This document shows positions 55,064 to 64,000 of a stretch of 64,000 nt of DNA, in pieces (the first letter of the stretch is position 1; every line of letters begins with the position of its first letter). The notes beneath the pieces are model-generated. The model searched no databases, was not told the origin of the DNA, and saw only the letters and a program-made list of their open reading frames with translations. The DNA is from Symsagittifera roscoffensis (lineage: Eukaryota; Xenacoelomorpha; Acoela; Convolutidae). The position numbers and the translations under genes were made by a program. Location of the stretch: contig NW_026971009.1 in NCBI RefSeq assembly GCF_963678635.1, positions 46,001 to 110,000 on the forward strand. Reading direction: 5' to 3'.

Positions 55064-57903
55064 ATGCCAGAAAATCCAGACACAATGGACGACACAGAAG
55101 CGCCTCTGGACTTGAGCAAAGTGAAAAAGAAGTCGAAAAAAGCTCCGCCTTCGTTCCGGACAGATCCTGATGCAACAGGTGAACCAACACCTGGGACTGA
55201 TGGCTCTGCGGGGGGCGACAAGGGAGGGGCAGAGGACGAGGGTGGAAGTTTGAACTTCAAACAGATGAAGAAGAAAAAGAAGCCAGCCATCAACTTGGAC
55301 GAGTTAGTCCAAGTTGACCCATTGGCAGATGACAAAGACGGTAAATAGAACTTTCACTTCCTGTTATAGTTAACGCTTTTTTGAGTCTGGATTTTCCAGC
55401 TAGCGTGATGGGACCTGCATCTCTTTAACACTTTTTAACGAAGCGTGAGTGCGATAGTTCTTTTTATCAGACAGAGTTAATGACCGATTACGAAAATTAA
55501 GATGACACTAACTTTATCAGTCGGGTTTAAATGAAAGTTATGTTTCCTTAATCCGATCCCCAAAGATATTGAATGAGGGATTGAGCTTAGTGCTCGGGGG
55601 TTTCATGGAAAATCACGCAGACTTTCATTTGTTATATCATAGTTTTCTTGGTGTCAAGAAAAACCGATCTCAATAGGGGCGGATCTAGGATTTTCTAGAG
55701 GGGGAGGGGCGTCCGCCCCCTCCCCCTGAATCCGCTGGTGTCAATGTCTTTATTTTCGACATGAAAGTTTCATGGAAGTTTTGTTTGTTTTTTTTTGTAT
55801 TATTCAGCTCTTTTTCATAGGTTGATTTGTTTTTTTATATATCCCAAATTGATTTTCCGTGTCGGTTTTTGTGTTCAGTTTCCATATCCAAACTTTGGTG
55901 GGTTTTCTAAATTCCTGGTAGGTTTTGTAAACTGTTATGCAATTTTTACAAGGTGAGTTAGAAGCAATCTGTTTATGTGTGAACCCTTTTTTTATCAGAA
56001 GGTCGCAGTGACCGAGTGGTCTAATAGACTATCAAAGCTGCCGTAGGTAATTTTGCTTTCTCTTTTCCGGGCTTTTTTTATTTAGTGCAGAAAAACGAAT
56101 TGTTTGTCTTTTTACCGTCGCGATGATTTTTTCTTCCCTTTTTCAGGAAAAGTATAGTCTTAAAATTTGTTTACGATCATTTCGGTTTTTCGATTGTTTT
56201 GCGGTTTGACTTTTTCTTTTCAAGTTCCTTTTTTCCTTATTTGAGGGGAAGGCAAACTCCGCAATTGAAGAGCAAAAGTGTAATGTTTGCGAAAAACCTG
56301 AATGAGCTCTTCTCAAAAACGGACTTAAATTTTCTGAATTCGGAGCGGATTAAGAAAATTGCCTATTGATCCATTTGAAAACTACCTATTGATTCTTGAA
56401 ATTACGCACTGTTATTTGCAACTAAATGTGTTTAGGTATGTTCGTTTTCATGAATGTTTGTGTGTGTTGTGTGCATAGGAGATGGAGTGAAGGACTTGAG
56501 CTACGAGGAGTTGTTGGAGAGAGTGTACAAGATCATGCGGGAGAAGAACCCGAATGCGGGCGAGAAGAAACAGTTCGTGATCAGACCCCCCGAAGTGGTC
56601 AAGGCAGGCGCCAAAAAGACCTCCTTTGTCAACTTCCTCGAAATATCCAAAGCGTAATTACTGCCATTATCCTTATTCTCTATTCTTCTGCCTAGTTTGT
56701 TGTGATTATCTCAGTTTTTTAGCAATGATAGCTGGTCAGAAGTTGACTAGATATGTCTTTGCTGATAGATATAGCTGCTCCTGAAAGATATAGGGCTGTG
56801 TATAAAAGAAACTATAAGATTAGATCTACCGGATGATGTCTGATTACAAAAGCGATGATTTAGTTACATCACCAGTCATTGAATTGCCCATGAATGTTTT
56901 CGAGGGTGGCGTTTTTTGACTTTTTTACGTCGACCAAAGTGTTTTTAATAGCTCCACTGGCTCTTAAAGATTTTCTGTCAAAAGTTTCTGTGCGGCAGGC
57001 GAATGCACCAAAAATGACGTTATAGGCCCTTATGGTTGGTTCTAACCAAAATGTTGTTGCTTGTGCTAATGAGGTACAGCTTCGCCTCTGTGCTTAGTAT
57101 TAGGTTTCATCTAGGGCTAATTCTCTAGGGGTAACGGTATGGATGTTCTCCTTCATTGAGTTGGTTGTTTGTTTCAGAATGAACAGAGAACCCAGACACG
57201 TGCTATCTTTTATATTGGCGGAGTTGGGAACAAGGTCAGTCAGCTTTTGAGTTATAATTTCTTTAACACCCCCTCTTTTTTCTGAAGGGTAATGAGATTT
57301 GTGTAGTACTGGGTGTTTGTGTGTGTAAACTGGTGATGTTTTTAGTGGGTCAATTGACGGAAACAACACTTTAATCCTCAAGGGCAAATTCCAAGTTAAA
57401 CAGATGGAGAACATCCTCAGAAGATATATCAGTGAGTACCACACCTACTCTATTTTGCCCCTCAGCTGCACTCACCTTTGATATCAATGTTCTAATTTAC
57501 ATCAGAACTATTTCATTGATATCAGGTTTTCAACATAAATGTTCTCAGTTACAAGGTTCAGTTGAAAGCTCAGTGTTTTGAAAGTACCAACTCTCAAATG
57601 GTACTAATAAAGTTTGTAGGCTTCAGTTTAACTAAATTTTGATTTCAATATGAGACAGCATGTGTGTATTGATGATCATTACAAAATTGACTATAATGGT
57701 TTGATTGCATGTTTTGTGCTTTACTAGAGGAGTACGTGATGTGTCACACGTGTAAGAGCAAAGACACCAAGCTGCAGAAGTCAGACAGACTGCAGTTCCT
57801 CCAGTGTGAGTCATGCCAGTCCAGGTGTACAGTGGCAAACATCCGCACAGGATTCCAGGCAGTCACGGGCAAGAGGGCCGCCCAGAGGGCCAAGGAGGTG
57901 TAA
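55064..57903 (+). CDS. EIF2S2: Translation initiation factor eIF2 subunit beta, five exons
   Basis: Exons 55,064-55,340, 56,479-56,653, 57,178-57,234, 57,346-57,431 and 57,728-57,903, all GT-AG, join to 771 bases or 256 residues. A TAA lies in frame just before the ATG, which fixes the start. The protein has two lysine boxes in the N-terminal part (KVKKKSKK and KQMKKKKK), which in this family bind eIF5 and eIF2B epsilon; the human protein has three. The core follows, with [40 protein letters not shown] and the [14 protein letters not shown] helix. At the end is the C4 zinc finger (CHTC and CESC) and the conserved GFQAVTGKR. It is part of the eIF2 GTPase that brings initiator Met-tRNA to the 40S subunit. 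At 256 residues it is shorter than the human (333) or yeast (285) forms, the loss being N-terminal. Confidence 0.96.
55670..55745. repeat. Small MITE-like palindrome in eIF2 beta intron 1
   Basis: GGGGCGGATCTAGGATTTT, a G-rich and C-rich centre (GGGGGAGGGGC against GCCCCCTCCCCC), then CTGAATCCGCTGG as imperfect inverted end. Related in its start to 51,745. Confidence 0.65.
56230..56370. repeat. R2 repeat fragment in eIF2 beta intron 1
   Basis: Contains GGCAAACTCCGCAATTGAAGAGC and AAGTGTAATGTTTGCGAAAAACC, diverged from the R2 family. The rest of the intron is T-rich and shows nothing else. Confidence 0.6.
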
Positions 57904-58239
57904 TCAGCCCAACCCCGTGTCACCCTAACCCAGTCATACAGCATCCATCTGCCCAACCAGTCCAGCCCATCTTCGTACATCTCCCACTGAATAACACCAA
58001 TAACTTCATCCCACAACTCAAACAACTGGAGACAATGCGAGACATTTAATAACATTCGTTCGCAACAACTGTGACATAAACTGTAGTCAACGCAAAGCAA
58101 GTAAAGGAGACTTTGCCCTATTTTCATTCCAATGCAACTGTATTTGAAGATTACATTATACTAGAAGGGCCAAAATGGAAGCACTAACCAGACATGCATG
58201 CTACAATGACCTGCGATGTTATTTATGACTGGCGACTCA

Positions 58240-58245
58240 AATAAA
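58240..58245 (+). terminator. Poly(A) signal of eIF2 beta
   Basis: AATAAA, 337 bp after the stop codon, in the only run without repeats downstream. Likely the 3' end signal. Confidence 0.6.
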
Positions 58246-58299
58246 CTATGGAGTTTAAGCTGAAGAACTGACTACCGTGATGTTGCGTTGTTAAGGAAG

Positions 58300-60885
58300 A
58301 ACATATTTTTTGTAGCTTTAAAAGTATGCTGTAATGGAAGGATAAAAAGATAAATTTTTGCTTAAATTAACATTTTTGAAGTTTAAAATTTTCATTTGAA
58401 TCGAAATGCAAATGTAAGATATCATAGTGTCCTTTTTCTTTTCCAGCTAATCTTTTTTTAAACAGTTATTAGCGTTATGAATACTCTTACATAAGTCTTG
58501 ATGATTTTTTTTTCTTTCAGAAAAAGTCTTAAATTTGTTCAGGATCAAATTTACTTCTTCGCAGTTTCGCTTTGACTTCTTATTCAGTTGATTGCCCTTG
58601 TTGATATGAAGGCGAAATCACCTATCGAACAGCAAAAGTGTGAAGGTCACGAAAAACCTGATCGACTTCCAAATTCGAAAATGGAATTTAATCATCAGAT
58701 CTCACAGCAAAATATAATTTCACCTATTGATCCAGTTTTTTTTCCAAATTGGTCTAATTTTATTAAGAGTAATAAACGTAGTGAAGATTCTTATATATGT
58801 CTTGCTGATTTTTATTTTTTTTCTCCCAGAAAAAGTAAAGTTTGTTCATGCTCAATTTTGATTTTTCGCGGTTTGACTTGTGATTTCTCTTTAAGTTCAG
58901 TGCAACTCTATTTTTAAAAGGAAGGAAAACTCCACTATCGAACAGCAAAATTGTAAAGGTCACGAAAAACGTGATCGACTTCTAATTTTGAAAGAGGAAA
59001 TTAATTATCAGATTTCTCAGCTAAATAAAAGTTATACCTTTTGATCCAGTTTTCTCATATTGGGTTAATTTTATCATGAAAGTGTTCATCATAAATTGTT
59101 CTACAAATTCAAAGAGCTTTAAGGCCATGTTTTTTTCGAAATTCTAAAGTTGAAGATTTATAAAAAACAAGTCAGTTTTTTTCAGTTTCATTGCGTTCAT
59201 TTCTCTTTGACAACTGTCAGTTGGCTATGTTCAAGAATTGTCAAACCTTTATTGTTCTACTTTTTTTAAAGGACTATAAGGCCATAATTTTTTAAATTTG
59301 AAATTCGAAAGGTTTTAACAATCATATCTGATTTTTTCCTTGCGTTCATCACTTTTTCCAACTCTGGTGGCTCTACTTTTTAAGCGTAATGAACGTAGTG
59401 AAGACTTTCTGGATAAGTCATGTTAATTTTTTTCAGGAAAAATCTTAATAATCATTCACGATTCAATTTTGATTTTTCACGGAATGACTTCTGATATCTT
59501 CTATAAGTTCAGTGCTTTTCCATTGTTAAAATGACGGCAAACTCCACTATCGAACAGCAAAAGCAAGAATCTCTCGAAAAATTTGATCGACTTCTAGTTT
59601 TGACATTGGAATTTAGTTATCAAATTTTCCAGCGAAATGAAATCTTTTACGTATTGGTTCAGCTTTCTCACATTTGGTTAGTTCATGAAAACATTGTCAA
59701 TCATAAATTGTTCTAGAAATTTGTAAAGCTTTAAGGGCTATCCAATTTTTTTCTTTAAAACTCGGAAGTTGTTCTGCTTCTTTACGTTTAATACTCTTTT
59801 CCAACTGTCAGTTGGCTATGTTTGAATAATAAATACAAGTAATTTTTTGTGAGTCTTATTTTCAGTTAGAGGAAAAGACCGGGAAAAGAACAATAAACTT
59901 GGAAATCCGATTTTCTCGTAAAAATTGCGCTTTGCTTGCGACTACCAAGCGTTATAAAATCCGAATATAGACTTTTCCAGGTGAACTATCTTAAATCAAT
60001 TTTCAGCTTGATTTTTATTATATATTCAAAGTTTTTAACGTTTGTGGCGGACCTAGCCTAGATGCAATGACCACGTCTGGGATGGCAAAGGTTTTAGATT
60101 CGAATCAGCTAAGGACTTGTCATTTGTTTGAACTGCAATTTTCTTTCAAAAAATTGTCGACATGGCTGTTTTGTCAGCTTACCTGAACTAGTTTTCTTAC
60201 GCAGAAAGCAATTCATTATAGTTGAAGTTATTTTTGATTTATTCTTGCCTCGTGTAGATCTGCTGGCCCGTGAATTTTTATATTCATTTTTGCTCAAAGC
60301 TTCACACGGCCCTAAAGAATTTCGGCTTGTTTTTTCAGCTAAGTGAACTAATTTTGCGTCGTTTCGAAGAAGAAACAACGTTTTTTTTGTTTAATCGGAA
60401 AGGGCGTAAAATCAAAGAAATTAAAGATTAGCAGAGTTTTATGACAACAATTTTGCTTTCGGCGCAATGATTGCTTACCAATTCTTTGCCAGTTCGATTG
60501 CATTAGGCGGCTTTCGTTTCATTTTCTGCCAGCTAGCAATGCTCTTGTGTGGTGTCGCAAGTTATCAAAAATTCGATTCAGAAACACTTGAAATTGGTAT
60601 AGTTTTTCGGTGACGTAATAACTAACTCATGAAAATAACCCAAGTAAAAGTCGGTGAACGTATTTCAGGCTGTTTTACAGGTCGCGATGATTGTTTATTT
60701 TCTTTTTAAGAAAATTCCCTAGATTTTTTTGGGGTTTGATTTTTTTCTTAAGTGCAGTTCTTTTCCTTTGCTAAAAGGAAGGCAAAATCCACTATTGAAC
60801 AGCGGAAGTGTAAAGGTCACCAAAAACGTGATCGATTTTTAGTTTCGGAAGTGCAAGTTAGTTTAAAATTTCCCAACTAAATAAA
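58300..60885. repeat. R2 repeat copies downstream of eIF2 beta
   Basis: At least four further copies or parts, with the GGCAAACTCCACTATCGAACAGC block near 58,605 (diverged), 58,921, 59,527 and 60,778. Between them is T-rich sequence. No gene was seen. Confidence 0.75.
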
Positions 60886-61439
60886 AACTCTACCACGACA
60901 CATTTTCGTTGAGTCTCAGTTGCATTGCGGCCACTTTTTAGCAAACAAAAAACAGATTTAAAAAAAAAAGAAAACTAAGGCAACAGATAATTGGAAAATA
61001 GTCAGCAATTACATGCAGACAAAAAATACTGACTTCTTTTTTTCGAAAAAAAATCTCATTTTTCGAACTTAAATGAAAAAAATGGCCTGAAAGCTCTTTG
61101 AGTTTTTGAAACAACTTATGTTCGACATTTTTCCGATGAAACTAACCCAATTTGAAAAAGCAGGATCAATACGTAGTTTTTTCGGAAAAATGTCAAACAT
61201 GAGTTGTTTTGAAAACTCGAAGACCTTTCAGGCCAATTTTGTTTCTTGAAGGTTCGAAAAGTGAGATTTTTTTTCGAAAAAAAAACAAGTCAATATTTTT
61301 TGTCTACATGTGATTGCTGACTATTTTCCAATTGTCTGTTGGCTAAGTTTTCAGGTTTTTTTGGAAAATCTGTTTTTTGTTTGCTAAAAAGTGGCTGCAA
61401 TGCAACTGAGACTCAACAAAATTGTGTCGTGGTAGAGTT
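60886..61439. repeat. Large palindrome, arms of about 270 bp
   Basis: Left CTCTACCACGACACA and GAGTCTCAGTTGCATTGC are mirrored at 61,395-61,439, and TTTTTAGCAAACAAAAAACAG at 61,370-61,390. The centre is near 61,165. Arms include R2 blocks (GGCCTGAAAGCTCTT, CAATTTGAAAAAG), so it seems to be two R2 copies head to head. Confidence 0.85.
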
Positions 61440-61633
61440 AGTTGAAAGGGAGACTATTACTACTTGGGTGACTTTTTCTTTAAGGAAAACCGATATTGGT
61501 TTTGAAAGTTTTCAATTATTTAGGTCGTTTTTTTATTGGCTAAATTTTCGGAAGCTCTATCAGCATACTAGCAGCAAAAGTTTTTGAAGATTTTGAATAA
61601 ATCTAGACTTTGAAGGTCGGTGTTGAGAGAAAT

Positions 61634-61830
61634 AAATTCTTTGTATAACAAAATGGCGCTATCAGATTTTTTTGCAGAATCACAACTAAGTTTTTTTTGC
61701 ATTTTATCTAATCGACTTTATTTTATTTCGCAAACATAACTCGCGCTTGCAAAATTAGACTAAAAACCAAAACTTAAATCCAGCCTGCAAAAAAATTCAT
61801 ATGGCGCCATTTTCTTAAACAAAGAATTTT
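61634..61830. repeat. Inverted-repeat element
   Basis: AAATTCTTTGTATAACAAAATGGCGC at the left is mirrored as GCGCCATTTTCTTAAACAAAGAATTTT at the right, with about 30-45 bp arms. No ORF. MITE-like. Confidence 0.7.
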
Positions 61831-63239
61831 GAAAACTCTAAAAAAATCTGCAAAAAAAAGAAGAAAAACCTTTTTGAATCATTTTTCACTTTCTTTTTTC
61901 TTTATTTTTTTCAAAAGTCAAATGTAGTCCATCATGGTATGTTTTGCTATAACTTGAAGTTTTGCTCTCATCAAGCTACGCATAAAAAGAAACGGTATAA
62001 AATAGAAACAATAGTTTATTTCATGTGGTCGGAGTCGGAACCTTTTTATGCTTCTTCCACCGCAACCGGATACACCAACTTTTCATTTTAGTTTTCATGC
62101 ACTGATAAGCTCGGATTTTTTCTCGGTATTTCAGCAACCGACTAGACAAGATTAACTCAAAAACGCTTTAAATTTGCTCGAAAAAAGTAATTGAAGCAAA
62201 ATGTGGGAAAGATAAAAATCTGTTTGGCTGAGATTCCAGTAACGAATAAAAGTTACTTAAAAAGTGTGTCGTGTGATTTTGGACATTTGATGAACTAAGT
62301 ATTTTGTGTCTGCTAACAAACCTAAATTTGTTTTTTTTTCTGCTTCTCTAGCGTTAGATTTTGCTGAACGTTCTTTGCCATCAGAGCTGCCCTAAATTGA
62401 AGGTTAGTTGTCATATTATTACCTGTAGATTAAAATCCAAAACAAAAAATGCAAGATGATTTTTGAACTATCCAAGCAAGAAAGGTAACTTTTTAAGCTC
62501 GGTGGATTAACTGCTAAGGCTTGTGACTCTTGTCAAAAAATGGAAGGATCAATTCAAACTGGACGAAAACTTCAGTTCAATTCGATGAAACATGTACCCA
62601 AAACCAACAAAATTTTTACATGCTTTTCGTTATTCGCTTCAAGTTTTGAGGAGGTTTAAAAGATGAAATTCTGGTTGACGAAAAAGAACGCAGACTTGAC
62701 GTCTGGGACAATTACAACTTTGAAGCCGCGATCGTTTTAAAAACAAAGCGATTTGAGCGTGAGTTTTGTTGTTTTTTTCTAAATATATCTCTAAAGGTTT
62801 GCAAAAAGCGTTTTGACATATATAAAACAAAAGACATCTAATTCAGTTTTTGATCTAGACAAAAAGCATTTAAGAAAGACTGATTAAACTAAATCAGAAC
62901 ATTTCTGGTGCGATTTCTCCAATAAAATAAATTGCTCTCTTAAATTACTAATAAGCACTTTTTTACGCTGAGTAAAAAATTAAACCTGGGGAAACTAAAA
63001 ACTGCCTATTTTTTGAGTACTATGTCTAATTGGTCAAAAAGCAAGGTACAAATTTTAAGTACTCTGTCAAAGTCAGATTTTGCTATGAATGCGATTTGAG
63101 GTGAATCGCTAAAATCACTTGCAGTGGTTTTGCATTTTTGTTCCTATGGAAGGCTTACTTCAAAACTGCACAAAGCTGCGATAACACTGAAAGCTTGGCC
63201 GCAGGATTATCGATTATACTGGGTATTGTTCTGACTTGC
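61831..63239. other. No gene or clear repeat seen
   Basis: AT-rich sequence, with only short open frames lacking coding character. Confidence 0.6.
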
Positions 63240-63765
63240 GTAACGAAAGTAACGGAATATTTGTGCTCGGGGTGGTTTTTTTTCAGTCAGTTTTTGGCTT
63301 TTTAATTAGCCATTTTTGACGGAGTTTTTTTTTATCATTCGAAAATTATTGTTTTCTTGAGCTTAAATTTTAAAAAATGTTTCTATTGTTATCATTTTTT
63401 GTAAAACTATTGGGGTCTAAAGGTTGCCATTTCGGCCAATTTGGGACAATTAACGCGCGCTATAATTCATGCTTTTACTCAGATTTAATCAATCTTGGAA
63501 ATCAATCCAAAATGATTGAGAAAAGCTTATTTGCCATATTTGATTTGTTACTAGGAGCGATGTCTGTCAATTTGTACTTTTCATGGCGTGTGGGGGTTAA
63601 TTTTTTCAAAAAAAAAACCAATTTTGAAGATTTTTTTTTTTTCATTTTTTTATAAAATTTGATTTTTTTTTTATGTTATTACTGCTGCATAGATCTTAAA
63701 AAGCAGTTGAAACAGTCAGGGCTTCGCACTGATACGATCAGTCTCGTACTGTCTTGAGGCTCAGT
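63240..63765. repeat. Dispersed repeat family R1, copy 3
   Basis: Matches 49,008-49,560 from AACGAAAGTAACGGAATATTT to the terminal hairpin (here TCAGGGCTTCGCACTGA with one mismatch). Confidence 0.85.
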
Positions 63766-64000
63766 CAGAACTCCTGGCTGTGCTTGTGGTGGTTTGAAAT
63801 AATTATTTCTTTGCAATTCTTGTGTCATAAGTAAAGCAACGCGTTTTGCTGTTGGGTTTTACCACAGACAAAAGCCGCATTATTTATTAAATATAATGTT
63901 GATGTTAGTGTTCTGATACGACTGTTTTTGCTTCAGTGTCAAGTTATGCTCAATTATGGCTCTATTAACTGGTTGATAAACAAATGTTTAACCCCTAGAA

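Noticed and set aside
55995-56060. tRNA-like A box (GTGACCGAGTGGTCTAA)
   Set aside because: Resembles the 5' half of a Leu/Ser-type tRNA, but no B box or acceptor stem follows. At most a SINE or pseudogene relic.
60047-60120. B-box-like GATTCGAATC with possible tRNA shape
   Set aside because: Stems do not pair well, and the A-box region is weak.

Overview
The window is animal nuclear DNA, almost certainly from an invertebrate. It carries spliced genes with GT-AG introns, an XK-related (XKR) membrane protein gene (a family of animals) and a BEL/Pao retrotransposon (a lineage of animals). The species cannot be named from the sequence. Two thirds of the window (1-42,686) is nested LTR retrotransposons on a host region that begins at about 42.7 kb.

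Region 1 (1-19,790, minus strand): copy A, a decayed Ty3/gypsy-like element. Its gag, protease, reverse transcriptase, RNase H and integrase are broken by stops and frameshifts. At about 590 its pol tail runs directly into a fragment of the large fourth ORF that is complete in copy B. A BEL/Pao element (2,092-9,357, plus strand, 300-bp LTRs, CAGGT target duplication) lies inside A's pol gene.

Region 2 (19,792-42,686, minus strand): copy B, a 22.9-kb LTR retrotransposon of the same lineage. Its two 887-bp LTRs look identical and all ORFs are open, so the insertion is recent. Gene order in the sense direction is gag (569 aa), an in-frame stop, pol (2,164 aa), a 201-aa ORF that resembles an OARD1-type macrodomain and overlaps pol in the -1 frame, and a 2,959-aa ORF with two SGNH-hydrolase-like domains. 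This is the most unusual system in the window: an LTR element that appears to have captured macrodomain and tandem SGNH modules in the place where env would be. CTCAAG is strongly over-represented throughout B, including its LTRs.

Region 3 (42,687-64,000, plus strand): AT-rich host DNA with a decayed ~170-bp satellite, several dispersed repeats, foldback/MITE-like inverted repeats, the last two coding exons of an XKR-type gene (46,202-51,100) and a complete five-exon gene for translation initiation factor eIF2 beta (55,064-57,903). The 5' splice region of the eIF2 beta start exon lies inside a copy of a local dispersed repeat. From 57.9 kb to the end only repeats were seen.
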